Shown here: positions 14,755 through 21,951 of the stretch, piece by piece
Position numbering within the stretch: the first letter of the stretch is position 1
Layout of the letters: each line of letters starts with the position of its first letter
Source of the DNA: an uncultured bacterium
GTDB taxonomy: Bacteria > Verrucomicrobiota > Kiritimatiellia > RFP12 > UBA1067
Length of the DNA: 45,467 nt
Assembly: GCA_902770045.1 (NCBI GenBank)
Contig: CACXRO010000005.1
Span: 1-45,467, forward strand
Direction: 5' to 3'
Notes under the pieces: model-generated
Database searches by the model: none
The model's input: the letters and a program-made list of their open reading frames with translations, nothing else
What the model was told of the DNA's origin: nothing
Made by a program: the position numbers and the translations under genes

Positions 14755-15813
14755 TCAGTTGCTCGGGCTTAGGCCGACCGCGGAGGCCCGGCCGGCGACG
14801 AGGCTGAATATCTGCGCCGACGGCATGAGCTTGTTGACGAACACGTTGTACTCCGACATGGTGTCCTTCGGCACGTAGACGATGTCGCCGGCCTTGAGCG
14901 GGACGTTGCGGCACTTCCCGGCGAGGATTCCGTCCACGTCGACCTTGTAGAGCTTCGGGTGCGCGAGGCCGTCCCTGATTATGATGACATGGCTCCAGTG
15001 GGTGTCCTTCATCCACCCTGCCGCCGTAAGGGTCTCTATGAGCCCCATTCCGGCCTCGAACAGGCGCTTGTGCGGATTCTTGACCTCGCCGCAGATTATG
15101 ACCGACGCCTCCATGCGCTGGGCGATGAAAACGTAGTCGCCCTTGCGGACGCGGATGTTGTGGAGCATGTCGCCCTTGCTGATCGCCTTGACGAAGTCCA
15201 CCGGCAGCAGCTCGCCCTTCCGGACGAACAGCGAGTGCTCGAGGTCCGCGACATCGACGTCGACGCCGTTGAAGAGCCTTTCGGCGCTCGACCCGGCCAT
15301 CGCGTAGAAGTCGGCGAGGCGCGTCGAGTTCGAGATGCCGTAGACCCCCGGCTTCGCGCAGGCGCCGGCGATCGTCGCCGTCTCGCTCTGCACGTCGAGG
15401 ATGGTTATGCTCACGACCGGGTTCTTGACGTACGGGGCGAGCCCCTCGCGTATGCACTCGGAGCCCTGGGCGATCGTCTGCCCACTCAGCTTCACCTGGC
15501 CCATGAACGCCATGCCGACCATTCCGTCCGGTCCGATGCGCGTCCTCATTCCGAGGTCTGGGTGGTCGTAGACGCGGATCTCGATCTGGTCGCCGGCGTT
15601 CATGTGGTAGGCGGGCTCCTCCTCCATCTCGAGCTCCATGAGGCGCTTCCTGACCCGCGCCTCGTCCTCCGCCGTGCGTCCGCTCTCGTCGATCACGGCG
15701 TTGTCGTCGTCGGTGTTGGTGATCTCGAACACGTCGTTGTAGTTCGTCGTCATCCGGTCGAAGTAGCAGCCGGCCAGCAGCGCGGCGGCGAGGATCGCGG
15801 CGATTCGCTTCAC
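14755..15813 (-). CDS. Wza-type outer-membrane polysaccharide export lipoprotein
   Basis: 352 residues, signal peptide with lipobox LAGC (Cys16). After an acidic linker, the Poly_export domain starts at YHMNAGDQIEIRVYDHPDLG, and two SLBB-like segments follow (ATIAGACAKPGVYGI; VIICGEVKNPHKRLFEAGMG). The C-terminus has PLKAGDIVYVPKDTM, followed by a possible amphipathic helix as in Wza, which forms an octameric channel through the outer membrane. The GTG start at 15813 overlaps the TGA of the Wzz-like gene (GTGA) and has GGAGG 8 nt upstream. The gene directly precedes the polymerase gene, a typical export-operon order. Confidence 0.92.
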   Translation of the reverse strand: MKRIAAILAAALLAGCYFDRMTTNYNDVFEITNTDDDNAVIDESGRTAEDEARVRKRLMELEMEEEPAYHMNAGDQIEIRVYDHPDLGMRTRIGPDGMVGMAFMGQVKLSGQTIAQGSECIREGLAPYVKNPVVSITILDVQSETATIAGACAKPGVYGISNSTRLADFYAMAGSSAERLFNGVDVDVADLEHSLFVRKGELLPVDFVKAISKGDMLHNIRVRKGDYVFIAQRMEASVIICGEVKNPHKRLFEAGMGLIETLTAAGWMKDTHWSHVIIIRDGLAHPKLYKVDVDGILAGKCRNVPLKAGDIVYVPKDTMSEYNVFVNKLMPSAQIFSLVAGRASAVGLSPSN

Positions 15814-17780
15814 AGCCTGGCCTCCATTTCCCTTCTGACGGTCTTGACGTCGCCGCCGGAGGCCATCGCCATGATCGCCTTGCCGGAGTTGGCGACGTGC
15901 CGGCGCACGTAGCCGAACACCGAGCGCGGCGTCTGGCCGGCGCCGACGTGGAGGATGACGGCGTCGCAGAGCCCGAGCAGCTGGTCGAAGAAGGTGCCGC
16001 CGATGCGGACGCCGCCTTCCATCCTGACGAAGATGTTGCCGTAGGAGTTCTTCAGCTCCGCGAGGTCCGCCTGCAGTATCTGCAGCTCCGTCGGAGCCAT
16101 CGCAAACCGGTTGGCCGTCGGGAACCAGCCGTGCGCGCCGCTGCGCATGACGCCGATCATCTGCTCGGCGTCCTTGGGCGGGTCGAAGTTAGCGCTGGAG
16201 ACGACGTCGAGCATGAAGGAGTTCACGCCCGACATCAGCGCGGTGGAGTCCACGATGTGCGAGAAGTCCTCGCGGATTTCCACGCCGGGCAGCCGGCACA
16301 CAAGCACGACGGGGGTCTTTTCGGCGGAAAGGAGCATCTTCAGCGCCACCACGCCCATAACCTCGCGGTCCTCGTCCTCCGGCATGGCTCCGGGAATCGG
16401 CAGCGAGCCAAGGAACGAAATGGCGGGATACGCCTCGATCTCCCGTCCGCCGCGCACCTTGCCGAACACCAGCTCCAGCGCGACGACCCACAGCATGGCG
16501 ACGAACAGGCACACCCCGGCGGCGCCGAGGGACAGGACGAGCTGCTTCGTGCCGAACGGACCCTTGTCGCTCGACCCGCCCGCATGCTCGATCTGCCTGA
16601 GGTCGTTTTTCAGCGCGCCGGAGAGGTAGGTGATGTTGCTGAGCTTCTCCTCCAGCTCGCGGATCGACGCGGCGATGTCCGACCGGTGCGTCTGGAGCCG
16701 CTCGTATTCGGGAATCAGCGCCGCCAGCTCCGCCGCGCGCTTGTCGTTGTCGGCAAGCTCCTGCTCCACCGCGCGGCGCTTTTCGGCGAGCGCGGACATG
16801 CGCGTGAGGCACTCGGCGAGCTCGCCGGCAGACTTCTCCAGCTGGTCGAGATCGTCGAGGTTCAGGTCCTCCACGCCCTTGGCCTTCAGGAACTCCTGCA
16901 TCTCCCTGACGTACTGCTCGCGCTCCTCCAGCTTGCCCGCCACCTTCGGGTTGATGTCGGTGTACTTCTCGCGCAGCGACTTCAGCTCCTTTTCGACCGC
17001 CGCTATCGCCTCCGCGCGCTTGCGGATCGCCTGCGCATTCTCGGTGATCACGGTCCCGGCCGTGCCTACGATCTGCTCCAGCCGCTTCTTCTTCAGCTCC
17101 TCGTTCGCCAGCTCCACGCCGATGGCCGAAGCGTTCTTGCGCTGGTCGGACATGAGCGCGTTGATGGCGACAAGGGCGTCCTGCGGAGCCATGACGCTCG
17201 TCTTAGCCTTGAGCTTGGTCTCGGCGGCCTCGATCTCGGAAAGTTCCTCCAGGAGCTTCGCCTTGCGGTCCCGGATCGACGCGCCCCAGGCCTCGAGGTC
17301 TTTCGCGCGGTATGCCGCGTATTCGTTGATCAGCGCCTCGGCGTAGGCGTTCACCTTCTTGACCGCCCCCTTCCACGACTGCGACGCGGCGGTCAGGGTG
17401 AAGAGGTTGGTCGGCTTCTTCTCCTGCTTGATCGTGATGTCGAAGGCAAGGCACTCCTTCTCCGCCTGCGGCATGTCGACCTTGCCGGCGATGCCGCGTT
17501 TGAGCGAGGCGCGGTCGAGAATGGACATGATCTGCTTGTCGCTGATGATCTCGATGTCCGCCACCTTCCGCGGATTGTAGAGGAGCCGCGTGGTCGCCGT
17601 GAAGCGGCCGACGCTTTTAGCCCCCCTGAAGGTAAGATACGCGGCAAAAGCGCCGAAGAGAAAGACGAAAAGCAGCGCGAACAGCCACGCCCACTTGAGC
17701 ACGATGACAAACACCACCTTCTGCAGCGTCATCAGCCGCTGCATCTGTTCGCGTTCGGTCTCTGTCAGTTCTTCGCTCAA
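15810..17780 (-). CDS. Wzz/Wzc-like polysaccharide co-polymerase with a degenerate kinase-like domain
   Basis: 656 residues: a cytoplasmic N-tail, TM1 (about 30-52), a long periplasmic region rich in coiled coil (about 150-410), TM2 (about 425-448) and a cytoplasmic C-terminal domain of ~200 residues. This is the PCP-2/Wzc plan for chain-length control with Wza. The C-domain has the beta-alpha rhythm of BY-kinases (VVLVCRLPGVEIREDFSHI; LGLCDAVILHVGAG), but the Walker A GKT/S loop and a tyrosine-rich tail are missing, so kinase activity is unlikely. The start appears to be TTG at 17780: an in-frame stop lies just upstream and no ATG is close. No clear ribosome-binding site is seen; ATG 17744 (residue 13) is an alternative. 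Confidence 0.85.
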   Translation of the reverse strand: MSEELTETEREQMQRLMTLQKVVFVIVLKWAWLFALLFVFLFGAFAAYLTFRGAKSVGRFTATTRLLYNPRKVADIEIISDKQIMSILDRASLKRGIAGKVDMPQAEKECLAFDITIKQEKKPTNLFTLTAASQSWKGAVKKVNAYAEALINEYAAYRAKDLEAWGASIRDRKAKLLEELSEIEAAETKLKAKTSVMAPQDALVAINALMSDQRKNASAIGVELANEELKKKRLEQIVGTAGTVITENAQAIRKRAEAIAAVEKELKSLREKYTDINPKVAGKLEEREQYVREMQEFLKAKGVEDLNLDDLDQLEKSAGELAECLTRMSALAEKRRAVEQELADNDKRAAELAALIPEYERLQTHRSDIAASIRELEEKLSNITYLSGALKNDLRQIEHAGGSSDKGPFGTKQLVLSLGAAGVCLFVAMLWVVALELVFGKVRGGREIEAYPAISFLGSLPIPGAMPEDEDREVMGVVALKMLLSAEKTPVVLVCRLPGVEIREDFSHIVDSTALMSGVNSFMLDVVSSANFDPPKDAEQMIGVMRSGAHGWFPTANRFAMAPTELQILQADLAELKNSYGNIFVRMEGGVRIGGTFFDQLLGLCDAVILHVGAGQTPRSVFGYVRRHVANSGKAIMAMASGGDVKTVRREMEARL

Positions 17781-17809
17781 GGGCGTGAGATGTTCTTAAA
17801 ATAAGGAGA

Positions 17810-17820
17810 ATTTTAGCATA
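17810..17820 (-). promoter_or_regulatory. Extended -10-like box before the Wzz-like gene
   Basis: The minus strand reads TATGCTAAAAT, differing at one position from the TATGCTATAAT found before other genes here. It overlaps the stop of the GT4 gene and lies 29 nt before the TTG start. It could start an export-gene transcript of Wzz, Wza, Wzy and GH9. Confidence 0.45.
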
Positions 17821-19090
17821 TATTGGCGTAGAAATCAACCAGCCTGGCGGCGAGGACAGCCCAGTCGTACTCATGCGCGGCGGCAAGCCCCGCCTCCACG
17901 AGCCGATGCGCATTCCCCAACGCCGCGTCGACCGCCGCGTCGAGCGCGGCGGAGTCGCCAGACGGGAACACCTCCGCCGCGCCGGGATGCGCCGCGCAGA
18001 GCCGCCCGAGCCCGCCCACGTCGCTTGCCGCCACCGGCAGCCCCGCCGCCCAGGCCTCGAGGACGACGATGCCGAACGGCTCGTGGCGGCTCGGCAACAC
18101 GAAAATGTCGGCGGCACGGTACTCGGCGAGCAGCTCTGGGCTGCCCGGCTTCAGTGCGCCGACGAACGCAACGCGGTCGGCGACACCCAGCTCGGCGGCG
18201 CGGCGCTCAAGCTCTTCGCGGTAGTCGGGCTGGGTGACTGGACCTACCAGACGGAGCTTTCGCCCGGGATGGCGCGACAGATGCTCGACAAGCGCCAGCT
18301 GGTTTTTCTGGCGGTCGATCCGCGCCACGCAGAGTATGGTTAGGTGGTTGGGCTTGTCCGCCGTAGCCACTTGTCCTCCGAACAGCGCTGTGTCCACTCC
18401 GTTGGGCAGGAACATCACATGGGGATGCTTCGCGCGGTAGCGCTCGTACTCGTCTTCGCCAACGCAGACGATGCCGCCGAAATCCTCGGGTATGCGACGC
18501 GTCCAACCGAACGCATAGTCGAGCAGCTTTCCCCACGGAAGACGTCCGCGCGTCGGCGCCTTGAGGCTCTTCGCCTCGACCGTCGGCACATTCGCGCCGC
18601 CGCCATGAAGTGAGATGACGGTTTGGGGTTCGGTAGTTTGGTGGTTGGGTGGTTGGGTGGTTGAGTGGGCAACCCTAAGGCACAGTTCCGCTATGCGCGC
18701 CATCGCGTGGCAGTGGATTACGTCGGGCCGCCATTCGACGAGCGCCTTGCCCAGTCCCGGCACAAACGGGTTTCCGCCCTTGCGGTCGAGCTCGGCGACA
18801 AGCTTCTTCGGCATCGGCCACCACGGATAGATGGGCCTGAACCGAAGGATTTCAATGCCTTCTACGGTTTCGGTGCGTGGCTCGTTTTTTTGCCACAAAG
18901 AACACAAAGGACACAAAGACTTTGTGCTCTCTGTGTTCTTTGTGGCTGAAAATCTCCACAGCGCGGTCGTTGCGAAGAGCCGCACATCGTGCCCCGCGGC
19001 CTTCTGCGCCTTCGCGAGGTTCCAGACGACCTGCTCCGTGCCGCCCCAATCGTCGAACGAGAGCCGCCTCAGGACGTGCGCGATTCTCAT
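17813..19090 (-). CDS. Family 4 glycosyltransferase with embedded repeats
   Basis: 425 residues, GT-B fold. The N-terminal acceptor domain starts MRIAHVLRRLSFDDWGGTEQ; the donor domain contains ILCVARIDRQKNQ (252-264), FVGALKPGS, and the retaining-GT signature ADIFVLPSRHEPFGIVVLEA (327-346) with the conserved EPFG...E. The ATG at 19090 overlaps the stop of permease-kinase 2 (ATGA). Three stretches look foreign to the fold and are encoded by dispersed DNA repeats. Residues 47-69 come from a CACAAAG palindrome; 143-157 (STTQPPNHQTTEPQT) and about 240-249 (QVATADKPNH) come from GGTTGGG-type units. The two catalytic half-domains are otherwise intact, so activity is plausible. Confidence 0.88.
   Translation of the reverse strand: MRIAHVLRRLSFDDWGGTEQVVWNLAKAQKAAGHDVRLFATTALWRFSATKNTESTKSLCPLCSLWQKNEPRTETVEGIEILRFRPIYPWWPMPKKLVAELDRKGGNPFVPGLGKALVEWRPDVIHCHAMARIAELCLRVAHSTTQPPNHQTTEPQTVISLHGGGANVPTVEAKSLKAPTRGRLPWGKLLDYAFGWTRRIPEDFGGIVCVGEDEYERYRAKHPHVMFLPNGVDTALFGGQVATADKPNHLTILCVARIDRQKNQLALVEHLSRHPGRKLRLVGPVTQPDYREELERRAAELGVADRVAFVGALKPGSPELLAEYRAADIFVLPSRHEPFGIVVLEAWAAGLPVAASDVGGLGRLCAAHPGAAEVFPSGDSAALDAAVDAALGNAHRLVEAGLAAAHEYDWAVLAARLVDFYANIC
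18342..18373 (-). repeat. In-frame repeat in GT4 (ADKPNH unit)
   Basis: It encodes residues 240-249 at the junction of the two GT-B domains. The 25 nt at 18345-18369 match 6360-6384 in the permease-kinase 1 linker except for one T/C difference (GTGGTTGGGCTTGTCCGCCG plus five more bases). Confidence 0.6.
18620..18664 (-). repeat. In-frame GGTTGGGT tandem repeat in GT4
   Basis: The plus strand shows TTTGGTGGTTGGGTGGTTGG followed by GTGGTTGAG. The minus strand encodes STTQPPNHQTTEPQT (residues 143-157) in a loop just before the conserved strand TVISLHGGG. Confidence 0.65.
18892..18946. repeat. CACAAAG palindromic repeat inside the GT4 gene
   Basis: An inverted repeat with 27-nt arms around one unpaired base. 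The left arm begins GCCACAAAGAACACAAAGGA and the right arm is its complement with three mismatches. It lies in frame within the GT4 gene, encoding residues 49-66. A sister copy sits between pdxS and pdxT (37640-37695). Confidence 0.8.
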
Positions 19091-21951
19091 CTTCCCTCCA
19101 TCGCCAGCGCCTCGGCAAGGCTGGCTTTTGTTATCGGCTTGAGGAGAAGACTGTCAAACCCGATCTCCGCGAACTTCGCCCGGAACTCCACATCCGCCGT
19201 GACGACGACGACGCGCATATCCGAGAGCGTGGGATCGGCCCGGATGGCCTTTACGAGTCCCGAACCGTCAAGCCGCGGCATCCACATGTCCGTGAGCACC
19301 AGGTCGAACCGTCCCGCCCCCGGCGACCTGAGGGTCTCGAGCGCCTCCTGTCCGTCCCCGGCCGAGACGACCTCGAACTTTCCGAGGTTCTTGAGCTGCG
19401 CCTTGAGGACCATGATGTTCATCTTCGAATCGTCCACGATCAGGATGCGGCGGGGGGAGCCCGACTCGGACGCCGGATGGACCGGCGCGACATGCGCGGG
19501 CATGCCATCGGCCTTCAGCCCTTCGGCCTCGCACGTCTTCACCCCCGGTATCGTTACCGAGAACATCGAGCCCTTCCCGAGTTCCGATTCGACGTTGAGT
19601 CTCCCGCCCATCGCCGCGGAAAGCTGCTTGCAGATTGCAAGGCCGAGCCCCGTTCCCCCGTTGCGCGACAGCTTGGATCCGACCTGGACGTAGGCCGAGC
19701 CGATGCGCGCGAGGTCCTCCTTGCTTATGCCGCATCCGGTGTCCGCCACCTCGATGCGCAGCGTGCCCGACTGCTCGTCCGCCCTCATGAACGACGCGCG
19801 TATCTCGACATAGCCCTCGTGGGTGAACTTGACGGCATTGCCGACGAGGTTGAACAGCATCTGCCGGATCCGCTGCGGATCGACCATCATCGGTGGCATC
19901 TCGTCGACACGGCACCGGACTTCGATTCCGGCTTTCCCGCTCGCAACCTTAAAGGCGTCGGTCACCTCGCGCAGCAGCTTCGTGCAGTCAGTCGGCTCCG
20001 GCAGTATCTCCATCTTGCCGGACTCGAGCTTGGAAAGATCCAGGACATCGTTGACGAGCCCGAGGAGAGTCTTGCCGCTGGCGATGATGGCGTCTTCCGC
20101 CTGGACGCGCTCCGCCTCGGTGCTGAAGCCCGACTTCAGCATCTCGGAGAACCCGATTATCGCGTTGAGCGGCGTCCTGATGTCGTGGCTCACGGTCGAG
20201 AAGAAATAGCTCTTGGCCTTCGCCTTCTCCTTCTCCATATCGAGCTCGCGCCGGCGGAAGAGCATGTATACGGCGATCATCAGCACGAGCGCGAGGACGG
20301 TAAGGACGCTCTGCACGTCGCTGTTCCGGATTATCGTCTCGCGGACGACCTGCAGGTCGCGGCGGAGGCGGCCGTGCCAAGACTTCTCGCGGGCGATCCC
20401 GACCTCGTCTTCTGCGCCGGCCCGGCGGAAGACCTCGCCGTGGCTTTCCACGATGCCACAGTACGCCTGGCGCACGGTCTCGCCCGCCGTCTGGCGCGCC
20501 CAGACGTGCGAAAGCGCCACGATCACCAGGAAAAGCGAGACCCACACGACCGAGGAACGCCCGAACCGATGCGATTCGTCCCGGTGGAACGCGAACAGGA
20601 AGAACACGAGTCCCGCGATGCACAACAGCACCAGCGCGAGATACGAAACCGTCCCCATCGAAACCGAAAAGGCGGGAAGGAGGAAAAGTACCGCTATCAC
20701 GGCGGAGAAGAGAAGTCCGACTATCCCGGTGGCCGCAGAGAAGCGGTCGCCTTCGCCTTTCGCCAGCTTGAAGGCGGCGGCTGACGTGTAGGCGTACGCC
20801 ACCGCCGTGCCGACGAGCGCAACGTCGACTATGATGTCGACCACGGTCAGGCCAAGGGTAGACGATGCGACGGCGACGGCGGCAATGACGAACCCGGCGT
20901 TCCTCGCTGAAAGCGCGCCCTTCTCCCTGCCGAGCCAGAGCGGCATCGCCCCGTCGTCCGCCATCGCCGCGAGAAGCCTGCTGGCGACGATAGTGTTCCC
21001 CAGGAGATTGGTGAACAGGGAGCAAAGAAGCGTAATCGCGAGCACCGCCGGTCCCGCTCCGCCGAGGACGCCCTTGACCATGTCGAAGGCGCGGAAGTTC
21101 GCGTTGCCGGACTGCGAGACCGCGGCGAACCATCCCGCGCCGTCGCCACCCGCCGCCAGAACCGGGATCAGCATGGCCATGACATACGCGGCGACGGACG
21201 CGGCGATTGCCGCCGCCATTATCCAGAAGGACCTCCGGACCGGAAACCGGAACTCCGCGGATATGCAGGATATGGATTCGATCCCCACGAAAAGCCAGGG
21301 GGAGATCATGAGTATGCCGAGGATCTGGACAAGGGGCGGGCCGCCGGAGGGGGAGAAGAACGGACGCATCGACGCGAGCCCCCCCTCGTTGCACGCCACT
21401 GCGGCTCCGAAGCAGGCGACCAGCCCCGCAGCCAAGACCAGGGCTGCCGCGATCTGCACCGCCGCCGCGACCCGCCGCCTGGCAATGAGCGCGGCGACGA
21501 TGCCCATGGCCACCGTTACCATGGCTATGTCGCCAAGGCAGACCCTGAACCCGGAGACATGGTACTTGAATCCGAAATGAATCGGATTTCCCCCGAGCAG
21601 ATAGCGGACGATGACGGTAAGCATCTCCGCATCGGCCCAGACTATCGCCGCGTAGGCGAGGCACAGAAACCATCCGCAGATGTATCCGTGGTCGTGCCCG
21701 AACGCCTTTTTCGCGTAGGAATACACCCCGCCGGGACCGGGACACTTCACCATCATATAATGGAAATTCCACGCGATCACCACCATGGCGAGCGCGGCGA
21801 CGGCAAGCCCCAGAACCGTTCCGGCGGGACCGGCCTTGGGCAGGAACTCCGTCAGGGGCAGGGAAAGCACGTCCCAGCCCACGGCGCACCCGAACGCAAC
21901 CGCCCATGCCCCCAGCGCGGAGAAATGGGCAAGACCACTCCTGTTGTTCAT
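19087..21951 (-). CDS. APC permease-hybrid histidine kinase fusion 2
   Basis: 954 residues, same architecture as the protein at 5916-8873. The APC-type permease covers about 1-455 (FGCAVGWDVLSLPLTEF; GYICGWFLCLAYAAIVWADA). Then come a helix (about 466-482), an extracytoplasmic loop to about 545, a helix (about 546-565), HisKA (STVSHDIRTPLN, His589), HATPase (Asn704, DTGCGI at 737-742, GGTGLGL at 765-771) and a receiver (834-948; Asp888, Lys938). The domains align throughout with paralogue 1, so the pair arose by duplication. The linker before the receiver here is ordinary and lacks the repeat seen in paralogue 1. ATG 21951 directly abuts the TAA of the GT4-GT26 gene, and the TGA overlaps the next GT4 start. 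The substrate is unknown; an amino acid is likely from the family. Confidence 0.9.
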   Translation of the reverse strand: MNNRSGLAHFSALGAWAVAFGCAVGWDVLSLPLTEFLPKAGPAGTVLGLAVAALAMVVIAWNFHYMMVKCPGPGGVYSYAKKAFGHDHGYICGWFLCLAYAAIVWADAEMLTVIVRYLLGGNPIHFGFKYHVSGFRVCLGDIAMVTVAMGIVAALIARRRVAAAVQIAAALVLAAGLVACFGAAVACNEGGLASMRPFFSPSGGPPLVQILGILMISPWLFVGIESISCISAEFRFPVRRSFWIMAAAIAASVAAYVMAMLIPVLAAGGDGAGWFAAVSQSGNANFRAFDMVKGVLGGAGPAVLAITLLCSLFTNLLGNTIVASRLLAAMADDGAMPLWLGREKGALSARNAGFVIAAVAVASSTLGLTVVDIIVDVALVGTAVAYAYTSAAAFKLAKGEGDRFSAATGIVGLLFSAVIAVLFLLPAFSVSMGTVSYLALVLLCIAGLVFFLFAFHRDESHRFGRSSVVWVSLFLVIVALSHVWARQTAGETVRQAYCGIVESHGEVFRRAGAEDEVGIAREKSWHGRLRRDLQVVRETIIRNSDVQSVLTVLALVLMIAVYMLFRRRELDMEKEKAKAKSYFFSTVSHDIRTPLNAIIGFSEMLKSGFSTEAERVQAEDAIIASGKTLLGLVNDVLDLSKLESGKMEILPEPTDCTKLLREVTDAFKVASGKAGIEVRCRVDEMPPMMVDPQRIRQMLFNLVGNAVKFTHEGYVEIRASFMRADEQSGTLRIEVADTGCGISKEDLARIGSAYVQVGSKLSRNGGTGLGLAICKQLSAAMGGRLNVESELGKGSMFSVTIPGVKTCEAEGLKADGMPAHVAPVHPASESGSPRRILIVDDSKMNIMVLKAQLKNLGKFEVVSAGDGQEALETLRSPGAGRFDLVLTDMWMPRLDGSGLVKAIRADPTLSDMRVVVVTADVEFRAKFAEIGFDSLLLKPITKASLAEALAMEGR

